Assembly: GCA_024959305.1 (NCBI GenBank)
Contig: JANXGQ010000034.1
Coordinates: forward strand, 1 to 58,980
Source of the DNA: Porticoccaceae bacterium
GTDB lineage: Bacteria; Pseudomonadota; Gammaproteobacteria; Pseudomonadales; Porticoccaceae
Direction of reading: 5' to 3'
Length of the DNA: 58,980 bases
A model generated the notes under the pieces. That model worked only from the letters and a program-made list of their open reading frames with translations. It did not search any database and had not been told where the DNA came from. The translations under genes were made by a program, and so were the position numbers. This document shows positions 1 through 8,432 of this stretch, piece by piece (position 1 is the stretch's first letter; each line of letters opens with the position of its first letter).

Positions 1-1
1 T

Positions 2-1456
2 ATTGAATTTGTGCTCTATCATAATTCGATAGACCTTGAAGACCAAGCTGAGGAAAAAAAGTTTCAAGATGCCTACGGCATGATGTATGCAAAGGATCTG
101 GAGTTACACGACAATGGTATTGCAGATGGGACCACTGTAAGAGCGAGTTTTCTGCAAAGTTTGAAAGGGCTTGAAGAGTCTCAGAAAAATGACTTGTTTA
201 ATGCGTTGGGGTTAGGGGCGCTGGGCATGCCCAACTTTGATTACGCACTTGATTATGTGGGTGGTCAGTTGCAACCAGCATCTAGCTGTGATTTGTCAGA
301 TCCCGCAAGTTGTTCTTTTACAGAATACGAGTCTGGTCTTGTGATGGCACTGCCCAATAATACGGTACGCGCTTCTGAGGGCCGGCATTTTTCCGATCGA
401 TGGGATGCTGAACTTAGGGGGAATTTTTATCATTGGGACAGTTTGCGTATCGGTTTGGGACTGGCAGCCAGATATGATAGCTCCACGAGTGAGCTGTTTT
501 TTGGAAGTCCAGATAAAATCAGCCAAACGGCCTACCGAACCTATGCCAATTTAGAGTGGACTGCCAGTGACAAGATCACATTAAATTCCGGCCTTATAAC
601 CGAGAAGGTTGAGCAAGGCGGTAGCAATACTTCTTATCGGGCAGCGGCAAATTACCAATTGGCAGAACAGCAGACCATCAGATTGGCAGCAAATCACGCC
701 TATCGAGCGCCAACAATACTTGAGCGTTTGCATAGCACTGATTATAAGTACAATGAAAATATCACTCTCGATCTCAGTGTGAAACCAGATCCCAATATTG
801 TTGCAGAACAATTATCCAGTTATGAAATAGGCTATGGTGGCTCTTTCCTAGATAGAAGCCTGTTGCTTGATGTGCGTATTTTTAAGGAAGATTTTTCAGA
901 TATCATTGATCAAACTAGACGGGATTCTGCTGATTTTGGGATTGCTTTTGATTACGATCGACAGGTTAATATTTATACTAACGCCGCCAGCCTGCAGGTT
1001 CGCGGGATAGAATGGCAACTGCAGTATAGACCCACCGATAATATCCTTTTGCATGCCAATCATAGTTATGCTGATGTTGAGGGAACGACTGTTTATAGCC
1101 TGTCTCCAGAAAGGATTGAGTTGCCTCTAAAAGATTCTACTCCCGACAATATTCTGACGTTTATGGGTAGCTATACTAGCCCTGGTGGGGTGAGGTGGGG
1201 AGCTACTTATTATTACAAGTCGGCTTATTTGAGCAAGATTAGAAAAACACTTGTTGGTGGTGATATAGATCTCTCTCATCTTACAAAGCCATTTTCTCGG
1301 GTTGATTTAACAGCTGCGAAAAAATGGCAGCTTGGAAAGCATTCAATGGAGTTATCCTTTACGGTACAGAATGTGGGTGATGACTATCAGGAGCACCATT
1401 ATTTTAATCGTTTCAATAGCAAATATATTCTGGGATTGAAGCTGGGTTCTAACTGA
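2..1456 (+). CDS. TonB-dependent outer-membrane receptor, C-terminal part (5' truncated by window edge)
   Basis: The reading frame is open from the left edge, so only the last ~485 residues are visible; the first GTG at base 11 is unlikely to be the true start. The protein is a series of alternating polar/hydrophobic segments rich in aromatic residues, with typical barrel motifs such as 'AYRAPTILERL', 'EQLSSYEIGYGG' and 'NVGDDYQEHHYFN', which match the C-terminal beta-barrel of TonB-dependent receptors. Such receptors import iron chelates, cobalamin or other scarce ligands through the outer membrane using TonB energy. The plug domain lies outside the window and the ligand cannot be told. The chain ends in 'LGLKLGSN', without the terminal Phe/Trp usual for outer-membrane barrels. 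A binding protein and a sensor kinase follow on the same strand, suggesting a linked sensing role (inference). Confidence 0.85.
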   Translation: MEFVLYHNSIDLEDQAEEKKFQDAYGMMYAKDLELHDNGIADGTTVRASFLQSLKGLEESQKNDLFNALGLGALGMPNFDYALDYVGGQLQPASSCDLSDPASCSFTEYESGLVMALPNNTVRASEGRHFSDRWDAELRGNFYHWDSLRIGLGLAARYDSSTSELFFGSPDKISQTAYRTYANLEWTASDKITLNSGLITEKVEQGGSNTSYRAAANYQLAEQQTIRLAANHAYRAPTILERLHSTDYKYNENITLDLSVKPDPNIVAEQLSSYEIGYGGSFLDRSLLLDVRIFKEDFSDIIDQTRRDSADFGIAFDYDRQVNIYTNAASLQVRGIEWQLQYRPTDNILLHANHSYADVEGTTVYSLSPERIELPLKDSTPDNILTFMGSYTSPGGVRWGATYYYKSAYLSKIRKTLVGGDIDLSHLTKPFSRVDLTAAKKWQLGKHSMELSFTVQNVGDDYQEHHYFNRFNSKYILGLKLGSN

Positions 1457-1502
1457 GTTGTAGATATTAAAATAGATTTATTGGAGGGATAAGCTGTTAA
1501 AA

Positions 1503-1693
1503 AGACGCGAAATTAATGGCAACGTAAAAGTAATTGGGCAGAATTGTCTTTGATCGCACAGAATGCAGGTAATGACTATCAGTACAGTAGTATCATTTTT
1601 TTAATGGACTTAATGCAAAATATATTTTGCAGTTAAGGATAAGTTCTAACCGATCTGCAGACATTAAAGCAGGTTTGTTAGAGGGATCATTTA
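1503..1693 (+). pseudogene. Decayed tandem copy of the end of the TonB-dependent receptor gene
   Basis: This stretch lines up with about 1312-1490 at an offset of 192 bp, rising to 197 bp at the end. Shared blocks include 'atggca', 'acagaatg.aggt.atgactatcag', 'aaaatatatt', 'agttctaac' and a trailing 'gagggat'. The similarity covers both the last ~45 codons of the receptor and the bases after its stop codon. The copy carries substitutions, small indels and in-frame stops, so it no longer encodes protein. It is best explained as an old tandem duplication, or as the tail of a second receptor gene whose body was deleted. Confidence 0.75.
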
Positions 1694-1699
1694 AATGAG

Positions 1700-2683
1700 A
1701 TGTTAGATGTCAAACCAATGGCGAATCAGAATTCGAGGGTAGTTAAGAAACTTTTTCACTTGGTTTTCTGTTTTGGCTTACAGTGCCTTGCTACTAGCAG
1801 TATTGCGCAGGATCTTGAGCATGTGCTTTTTATCCTCAGTAGGGATGCTCCCAACTATACTAAGATTGTTGACTTGGTTCGGACGGGTCTGTCCGATAAA
1901 AAAAAGGACTACTCGGTTACTACAGTGTCAAAGGATGCGGATACTGAAATTGATAGAGCTATCAAAGAAGCCACTATCATTGTGACTTTGGGAACGGGGG
2001 CGGCGGATGTTGCGATAAGTAGAGATTCGGATAAACCTCTGATCGCGGCACTGATCACCGACAGTACCTTTACTGATTTGGCGAAAAAATATCGGGGTTC
2101 TACGTCTAAAGCATTGGCCTCAGGCATCAATGCGATCCTCTTGGATCAACCTTTGGAGCGCAGTACAAGCTTGGCTTCGTTGCTGATTCCAAAGTTGAAA
2201 AAAATTGCCATAATGCTGGGGCCCTCCTCCGGAACCAAGGCGCGTGACCATCGTGATCGATTAAAGAATGCTGGAATAATACCGCAGATTCTGTCTATCA
2301 CTGCTGCAGATAATCCCATTCATAAGATTGCTCCTATTATAAAAAACACTGATGTTTTTATTCCTGTCCCCGATAGCCGTTTGATCAATGTAACTACCGC
2401 AAAATGGATATTGCAGTTGGGTTATAAATACAGCGTGCCTGTCATAGGGTTCTCTAAAAACTACGTTACTGCGGGAGCCCTGGCGGCCGTTTACTCATCG
2501 CCTGAAAATGTTGCTCGACAGACCATAGAAGTTATTCGCGATCAAAATCTTCGAGACTATAGCCTCAACAGGATTTATAGACCGAAATACTGCACGGTGA
2601 CAGTTAATACAACAGTAGCTTGGCATCTTGAGATACAGACAAGGGATGAGCGATTCTATCAGGGAGAACTGTGCGAGCTATGA
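1700..2683 (+). CDS. ABC_sub_bind-type periplasmic binding protein
   Basis: This is a 327-residue exported protein. The N-terminus has a basic stretch and a hydrophobic core ending in 'SSIAQ', a plausible signal peptidase I site. The mature part has the two-lobed fold typical of the ABC_sub_bind (PF04392-like) family: 'IIVTLGTGAADVA', 'KKIAIMLGPSSG' and 'VPVIGFSKNYVTAGALAAVYS'. Members bind small ligands in the periplasm. No permease or ATPase gene is adjacent; instead its stop codon overlaps the start of a sensor kinase (ATGA), so it probably delivers ligand information to that kinase (inference). The start is uncertain: an in-frame ATG at 1718 also gives a good signal peptide. The ligand is unknown. 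Confidence 0.75.
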   Translation: MLDVKPMANQNSRVVKKLFHLVFCFGLQCLATSSIAQDLEHVLFILSRDAPNYTKIVDLVRTGLSDKKKDYSVTTVSKDADTEIDRAIKEATIIVTLGTGAADVAISRDSDKPLIAALITDSTFTDLAKKYRGSTSKALASGINAILLDQPLERSTSLASLLIPKLKKIAIMLGPSSGTKARDHRDRLKNAGIIPQILSITAADNPIHKIAPIIKNTDVFIPVPDSRLINVTTAKWILQLGYKYSVPVIGFSKNYVTAGALAAVYSSPENVARQTIEVIRDQNLRDYSLNRIYRPKYCTVTVNTTVAWHLEIQTRDERFYQGELCEL

Positions 2684-4920
2684 AATCCCTATTACGCTTC
2701 AATAGTGTTCGTGCCAGACTTCTGATTACCAGTTTGATTCCACTGGCCTTACTCAGTACGGTCATTGGCTGGTATATGATCTTTAGTCAGCGCGCTGAAT
2801 TAGTCGGCAATCTGCAAGATACCGGCAGGATCGCTGTGCATCAGGTGGCAGAGAACGCGGCGTTTGCCCTGTATTCTGGCGATCGCCAGAGACTTGACGC
2901 TCTAAGTTATGTGGCACTTGAAATTCCGTCGGTTTCTGGAGTGTTGTTCTACAACTACAAGGATGATCAAATAATAACAATTGGAGATATGGGCTTTCCA
3001 GTTGGGGCTATGCCTGAAGGTTTTGATCAGGGACCTCCCTTGCAAGTGGATAATCATTGGTATTTCTACTCTGACATTATTTCCGATCTCACTACAGTTA
3101 TGGATTACGATGAAATTGATCAGCACGAGTCCGAGCGAATCGGATGGGTGTTGCTGGCACTTACTGATGAAATTCTGTTGCAAAAAGAGCGTAGTTTCAT
3201 TCTGACCACATTGACCGTTATTCCTCTGGGATTGTTACTGGCTTTTTGGCTATCTATTCGAATTGGAACGGCTATCTCGCGTCCTTTGGAGGAGCTCACA
3301 GAGGTTGTCGAGGGAATGGAAGCTGGTGATCTGGACAAAGTTGCTCCTGAACAGGGGACCATTGAACTTAGCAAATTGACCCGCGGTATTAATGGGTTGG
3401 CAACCAGCGTTCGCGAATCCAATATACGTATGCAAAGTGAGATTACCCGTGCCACAAGTCAATTGCAGGATACTCTAGCAGAGCTGGAAAAGGCGATGAA
3501 AGCTCAGGATCAGTTTTTGGCACGGATGAGCCATGAGTTGCGGACACCGCTAACCGCTGTAATAGGTTTTTCTAATTTACTGTCCAATGAAGAGAGCGAA
3601 TCAAAGCGGCAGGATCATCTGAGAATTATCCAGAGAAGTTCCAATGTTTTACTGACTATGATCGATGATATTCTGGACTTTTCAAAAGCTGATGTAGGCG
3701 GATTTACCCTAAAAAATACTGACTTTGATCTGGATAAATTAACCGAGGATCTCACCACTGTATTCCGCAAACAATCACAGGAAAAGGGTCTGGAATTTAA
3801 GGTTGCGGTTGCCATGGATGTCCCCCAAAAAATCCAAGGAGACTCAGTTCGCCTAGCCCAAGTTTTAGCCAATTTATTTAATAATGCGATCAAATTTACC
3901 GATCGGGGCAGTATCGATTTCAATATTAGTTATATCGGCAAAGAGAGTGATGTAATTACTCTACAGTTCTCAGTTACAGATTCTGGGAAAGGTATTGCCA
4001 AGGCGAAAATACCTACTTTATTTGATGCCTTTACTCAAGAAGATATCTCTATTAACCGACGTTTTGGTGGCAGTGGTCTCGGATTGTCTATTGCCAAAAG
4101 ATTGGTGCAGGCCATGGGGGGCGATATCCAAATCACTAGCGAGGTCTGTGTGGGATCGACGGTGACTTTCACCTGTAAGTTTTTTACATATTGTGCCAAA
4201 CCTACTCCAGAGGCCACATCGGCAGCAGAGTCCAAGTCAGAAAATGTTTTGTCAGGGGTGTCTGTTTTGCTGGCGGAAGATAATCCTTTTAATCAGAAAC
4301 TACTGCTTAAACTATTGGAGCGACATGGGGCCTCATGTCTGGTTGCCCAAAATGGTTTAGACGCTATAAAAATATCTGAAAATCTGCATGTTGATGTGAT
4401 ATTAATGGATTTACATATGCCGGTGATTAATGGCATAGTTTCCTCGGAGACTATTATTCAGCAGGGCGGTGATAGCCCTCCTATTATTGGCTTAACAGCT
4501 GATATTACTGAGTCAGAACAGCAAAAGTTTATTGCGGCTGGCGCGGTGACTGTGCAGCTAAAACCAATCGATGAAGTCCAATTAATCAATGCTATTTTAA
4601 ATGTATTGAACGACCAGCATGAGATATCTGAGTTGTCGAGCGTGGGATTGCTAGCATCAGTGTTACCTGCTAAAGATCTAAAGATAGCTCTCTATGACTG
4701 TTTAGATCAACTGGAAGAGCGTTTGCGAGCTGATGAGAAAACCAGTCTAAGACAAATTATTCACGACTTGATGGGTCTCTGTGGCCTTTATGGGATGTCA
4801 GAATTGCGGGAGTTAGTCTTGGATCTCAGGGCTTCTTATGGCAGTTTGGATGCCCAGCAGAATTTGCAAAAGGTCAAGCAGATACGCAGTCATATCGAAG
4901 AATCTATGGTTTTTCAATAG
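2680..4920 (+). CDS. Hybrid sensor histidine kinase (HAMP, HisKA, HATPase, receiver, Hpt-like)
   Basis: An inner-membrane hybrid kinase of 746 residues. Two membrane helices (about residues 13-33 and 177-197) bracket a periplasmic sensing region of ~140 residues, followed by HAMP and a coiled coil. The HisKA box 'MSHELRTPLTAVIGF' places the phospho-His at about 285. N box 'NLFNNAIKF' (~398), 'DSGKGI' and 'GGSGLGLSIAKRL' form the ATPase. The receiver has 'LLAEDNPFN', Asp ~577 in 'ILMDLHMP' and Lys ~628. The C-terminus contains 'IIHDLMGLCGLYG', an Hpt-like box with His ~695. ATG 2680 was chosen because it overlaps the previous stop and lies 13 nt after AGGGAG; the in-frame GTG at 2671 is only 4 nt from it. 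The architecture is BarA-like. No cognate response regulator is adjacent. Confidence 0.88.
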   Translation: MKSLLRFNSVRARLLITSLIPLALLSTVIGWYMIFSQRAELVGNLQDTGRIAVHQVAENAAFALYSGDRQRLDALSYVALEIPSVSGVLFYNYKDDQIITIGDMGFPVGAMPEGFDQGPPLQVDNHWYFYSDIISDLTTVMDYDEIDQHESERIGWVLLALTDEILLQKERSFILTTLTVIPLGLLLAFWLSIRIGTAISRPLEELTEVVEGMEAGDLDKVAPEQGTIELSKLTRGINGLATSVRESNIRMQSEITRATSQLQDTLAELEKAMKAQDQFLARMSHELRTPLTAVIGFSNLLSNEESESKRQDHLRIIQRSSNVLLTMIDDILDFSKADVGGFTLKNTDFDLDKLTEDLTTVFRKQSQEKGLEFKVAVAMDVPQKIQGDSVRLAQVLANLFNNAIKFTDRGSIDFNISYIGKESDVITLQFSVTDSGKGIAKAKIPTLFDAFTQEDISINRRFGGSGLGLSIAKRLVQAMGGDIQITSEVCVGSTVTFTCKFFTYCAKPTPEATSAAESKSENVLSGVSVLLAEDNPFNQKLLLKLLERHGASCLVAQNGLDAIKISENLHVDVILMDLHMPVINGIVSSETIIQQGGDSPPIIGLTADITESEQQKFIAAGAVTVQLKPIDEVQLINAILNVLNDQHEISELSSVGLLASVLPAKDLKIALYDCLDQLEERLRADEKTSLRQIIHDLMGLCGLYGMSELRELVLDLRASYGSLDAQQNLQKVKQIRSHIEESMVFQ

Positions 4921-5164
4921 CCTAATTGATGAGTCTAGGCTGCTAATACTTTGGTATTAATGCTTTGGTATTAATGCGTCAGTGTAATTTAAATTTACCC
5001 GCTATTATTTTAGATTAGTCATGCGGGATCGACTTTCTAGCAGGAAGCTATTAAATGGACTTGCATCGGTGGCAATAGTCACCTGATGTATTTAAGGCGA
5101 CAGGGTAGTTGCTAAATGCCAGTGATGGCGTCGGTCGGTTTTGTTATTTACTCCCTCTTTTAAG
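4921..5164. other. Intergenic region with a 14-bp tandem repeat; possible small RNA
   Basis: No convincing reading frame or tRNA was found here. A perfect 14-bp tandem duplication (ctttggtattaatg) lies at 4949-4976. Because a strong intrinsic terminator follows at 5165, well after the kinase stop, the segment may contain a short independent transcript, or simply the long 3' UTR of the kinase mRNA. No Rfam-like fold was recognised by eye. Confidence 0.35.
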
Positions 5165-5188
5165 CCTCGCCCATGCGAGGTTTTTTTT
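5165..5188 (+). terminator. Rho-independent terminator
   Basis: A perfect 6-bp stem (cctcgc/gcgagg) with a 4-nt loop is followed directly by eight T residues. It ends the transcript coming from the kinase, or a small RNA made in the 244 bases before it, and isolates the downstream RNase R gene. Confidence 0.85.
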
Positions 5189-5229
5189 GCGCGCTGCTAA
5201 TCTGGCCCTGATTATCGTCTTACCTCTAA

Positions 5230-5257
5230 TGCAATAGTCTCCTAATGCAAAGGTCTC
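5230..5257 (+). repeat. Two copies of the TGCAAAGGTCTC terminal motif
   Basis: TGCAATAGTCTC (10 of 12 matches) and TGCAAAGGTCTC (exact) lie 16 bp apart. The exact copy is identical to the right terminal repeat of the element at 19952-20092. No opposing left end was seen nearby, so these may be solo ends left by transposition or decay, or a shared protein-binding word. Confidence 0.5.
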
Positions 5258-5334
5258 TGTTGTAAAACCCAAAGAATATCTTTTCTCGCGAGCTCATACA
5301 TCATAGACTGTCAGAAATTTCAGGTTGGATATCA

Positions 5335-7746
5335 ATGCATAAAGCCAAAGATATAAAGGATAGTTTCGCTGATCGCGAGGCGGCCAAGTATTTAAATCCA
5401 GTTCCCAGTCGAGAATTTATTCTTGATTATCTGGAGCAGAGCGTGGGGCCGTTAACTCACGAGGCAATTTGTGTCGCATTAAATTTAGAGGATGAAAATC
5501 AGATTGAAGCCATGCGCCGCCGGCTCAGGGCTATGGAGAGGGATGGTCAACTGGCCAAAAATCGTCGCGGAGGTTATGGCACCTTAGAAAAGCTCAGTTT
5601 GGTCAAAGGCCGCGTTATAGGGCATTCTGAGGGATTTGGTTTTGTCTCTCCACTGCGCGGTAATGGGCAGGATGTATATCTTTCCAGTACACAGATGCGC
5701 CGCGTATTTGATGGCGATATTGTACTGGTGCGCATTGCCGGCTGGGATCGCCGTGGGCGACCGGAAGGCACGCTTGTGGATATTGTGGAGCGCGGCACTA
5801 AACAACTGGTTGGACGTTATTTTCGTGAAAGCGGGATAGATTTCGTAAGACCTGATAATCCGCGTATTAGCCAGGATATTCTTATTTCTGGGGAACGACC
5901 CTGTGCAGCCAGTTCGGGGCAGATTGTAGTAGTGGATATTTTAGAGCCACCCACCCTAAATAGTTTGCCGGTGGGCCATATTTCAGAGGTGCTGGGAAAG
6001 CATCTAGATCCTGGTATCGAAATAGATATGGCAATTCGCAACTATGGTATTCCCTTTAGTTGGTCGGCTGAGGTTGGGGTCGAGACCGATGCAATACCCT
6101 CTGAGGTTGAAAACCAGGACTCAAGAATTGATTTGAGATCCACGCCACTGATTACCATTGATGGTGAAGATGCACGGGATTTTGATGATGCGGTTTTCTG
6201 TAAGCCACGACTGCGGGGTGGTTGGACATTAATTGTCGCTATCGCCGATGTCTCTCACTATGTCAGCGTTGGTTCAGCGTTGGATAAGGAGGCATATTCC
6301 CGAGGCAATTCGGTCTATTTCCCCGACTATGTGGTGCCGATGTTGCCTGAAAAGCTCTCAAATGGGCTCTGTTCACTGAATCCCGCAGAGGATCGTCTGT
6401 GCATGGTCTGCGAAATGCAGATTAGTGGGCAGGGAGAAATAACCGGTTATCAGTTTTACGAGGGAATTATGCACTCTCATGCGCGCATGACCTACACTCA
6501 GGTCGCGCATATTATCGCTGAATATGGGCAGGGCAATGATTCGGGAATTAGACAGCAGTTTTCCGCAATTCTGCCGCAGATCGATGCTTTGCAGAATCTC
6601 TCAACGGTACTTCAAAAGCGTCGAACTCAGCGTGGTGCCATAGAGTTTGATAGTCAAGAAACACGCATTCTTTTCGATAGTCAGCGTAAAATAAACCAGA
6701 TTATTCCCGTTGAGAGAAATGATGCTCATCGCTTAATCGAAGAATGCATGCTATGCGCCAATCTGTGTTCCGCAGAATTCTTAAAAAAAGCCAAACTACC
6801 TGCGCTCTACAGGGTTCACGAGGGTCCAAGTGAAGAGCGATTGACATCGGTTCGCGATTTTTTAAGCGAGCTTGGTATAGGTCTTGGGGGCGGTGATGAT
6901 CCACAGCCAGCGCATTACCAGCAGGTTCTGAAAGCGGCAGAAAATCGAGAGGATGCGCATATTATCCACTCAGTTCTATTGAGATCTATGAGTCAGGCTG
7001 TTTATCAGCCAGAAAATCTAGGTCATTTTGGCTTGGCATTTGAAGCCTATACTCACTTTACTTCGCCGATCCGTCGCTACTCTGATTTACTGGTTCACAG
7101 AGCAATTCGCAGTCTTATTAGAAGCGCCCAAAAGGTGGCCCATGTGAGGCGAGCTAAAGAGCATGCCGTTGTCGATAAAGCCACTATTTACCCCTACGAG
7201 ATTGGGGCGCTAGATGAGACTGGACAGCATCTATCGGTGACTGAGCGTCGCGCTGATGAGGCTACAAGAGATGTTGTGAATTGGCTGAAATGTGAATATC
7301 TTATGGATAGAATTTCAGAGCAGTACAGCGGCGTTGTCAGTGCAGTCACCGGCTTTGGGTTATTTGTAATGCTGGATGAACTGCTTGTCGAGGGCCTTAT
7401 TCACATCACAGGTCTTCCCAAGGACTATTATCATCACGAGGCCGCTCAGCACCGTATGGTGGGTGAGCGCTCTGGCAGGAGCTTTAGGTTGGGGCAGAAG
7501 TTATCCGTAAAGGTGGTCAGGGTAAATTTGGAAGAGCGAAAAATTGATTTTGAACTGGTTGATAATTTAGCGACCAAGGGTAAGCCCGGTGCATCAGATA
7601 AGCTGAAAACCCCCAGTAAACGAAGTGGAAAAAGATCTAAAAAATCAACTATCAAAGCACAGGCAACGCCGAGCAAGCGCAAAAAATCCGCTTCCCAGCG
7701 TAAATCCAAAACCAGCGCCAACAAAACCCCCAAGCCTCGTCGTTAA
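5335..7746 (+). CDS. rnr: Ribonuclease R
   Basis: A processive 3'-to-5' exoribonuclease that degrades structured RNA and takes part in rRNA/tmRNA quality control. The 803-residue length fits RNase R. In order: an N-terminal winged-helix segment (~20-85), cold-shock-like OB domains (~90-250), the RNB catalytic domain with 'TIDGEDARDFDDAV' (Asp 276, 282, 284, 285, matching the metal ligands of the family), an S1 domain (~663-740), and a Lys/Arg/Ser-rich tail of about 55 residues. The tail is typical of RNase R and absent from RNase II. The Shine-Dalgarno sequence before the ATG is weak. The gene stands alone and converges on the dapF operon with an 11-bp gap. In many relatives rlmB follows rnr, but not here. 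Confidence 0.95.
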   Translation: MHKAKDIKDSFADREAAKYLNPVPSREFILDYLEQSVGPLTHEAICVALNLEDENQIEAMRRRLRAMERDGQLAKNRRGGYGTLEKLSLVKGRVIGHSEGFGFVSPLRGNGQDVYLSSTQMRRVFDGDIVLVRIAGWDRRGRPEGTLVDIVERGTKQLVGRYFRESGIDFVRPDNPRISQDILISGERPCAASSGQIVVVDILEPPTLNSLPVGHISEVLGKHLDPGIEIDMAIRNYGIPFSWSAEVGVETDAIPSEVENQDSRIDLRSTPLITIDGEDARDFDDAVFCKPRLRGGWTLIVAIADVSHYVSVGSALDKEAYSRGNSVYFPDYVVPMLPEKLSNGLCSLNPAEDRLCMVCEMQISGQGEITGYQFYEGIMHSHARMTYTQVAHIIAEYGQGNDSGIRQQFSAILPQIDALQNLSTVLQKRRTQRGAIEFDSQETRILFDSQRKINQIIPVERNDAHRLIEECMLCANLCSAEFLKKAKLPALYRVHEGPSEERLTSVRDFLSELGIGLGGGDDPQPAHYQQVLKAAENREDAHIIHSVLLRSMSQAVYQPENLGHFGLAFEAYTHFTSPIRRYSDLLVHRAIRSLIRSAQKVAHVRRAKEHAVVDKATIYPYEIGALDETGQHLSVTERRADEATRDVVNWLKCEYLMDRISEQYSGVVSAVTGFGLFVMLDELLVEGLIHITGLPKDYYHHEAAQHRMVGERSGRSFRLGQKLSVKVVRVNLEERKIDFELVDNLATKGKPGASDKLKTPSKRSGKRSKKSTIKAQATPSKRKKSASQRKSKTSANKTPKPRR

Positions 7747-7757
7747 GATATTACTGG

Positions 7758-8432
7758 CTAGCCCATATGCTTGGGCAACAGTTCGTTCAGTAATTCGCCG
7801 ATATAATCGATAAACAGGGTGCCGATATTTCTCGAGTAGAATGTGCGGTCGCGATGGCCCAGAGCTATAACGCCGAAGGTATTTTCATTGCCCAGCGGCA
7901 GTGCCACTACAGATTTGACGCCTGCGCCTCTGCTGCCAAATAGGAATGAAAGTTCTTTATCAGGGATAACCCCGCACACCGCTTTCTCGGCTAAAAGTAT
8001 CGCGCCTATCTTGGCTTTTGCCTCTTTTTCAGTCACTAAATTAGCACCTGTTTCAGGTTGTATAGCACCGTTGTTTAGCAGAGTAAGGCTATAAAACTCG
8101 GTCGAGAAATCCTCCTCTAGACTGCTATAGAGGGCTTTCACCAGAGTGGAGAGATCACTGGCTCGCAATAGGTTGAGAGCTAGGCGGCTGGTTTTTTCGA
8201 ACAGCAGTGCATTTTCATTGGCTGAGGCGACCATTTGATCAACCCGTGCACTCATTTCTTTATTGCGGTCACGCATCACTGCCACTTGCCGCTCTACCAG
8301 CGACACAGCCTTGCCACTGTCGTGGGAAACATCGATGATTTCTAAAATATCGGGATTGCGTTCCAAAAAACTTGGGTTATCTCGAAGGAATTCGCGCACC
8401 ATTTCTTCATTGGGGCAGGTCTGTTCGGTCAT
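7758..8432 (-). CDS. DUF484 family protein (YigA-like)
   Basis: A 224-residue cytosolic protein starting 'MTEQTCPNEEMVREFLRDNP'. The N-terminal 'FLRDNPSFLERNPDIL' box and a later GAF-like half ('VVALPLGNENTFGVIALGHRD') are characteristic of DUF484. The biochemical function is not established. The family commonly lies between dapF and xerC, and here it overlaps the end of dapF by 4 bp, consistent with translational coupling. The usual xerC neighbour is missing, since RNase R converges immediately after it. Confidence 0.85.
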   Translation of the reverse strand: MTEQTCPNEEMVREFLRDNPSFLERNPDILEIIDVSHDSGKAVSLVERQVAVMRDRNKEMSARVDQMVASANENALLFEKTSRLALNLLRASDLSTLVKALYSSLEEDFSTEFYSLTLLNNGAIQPETGANLVTEKEAKAKIGAILLAEKAVCGVIPDKELSFLFGSRGAGVKSVVALPLGNENTFGVIALGHRDRTFYSRNIGTLFIDYIGELLNELLPKHMG

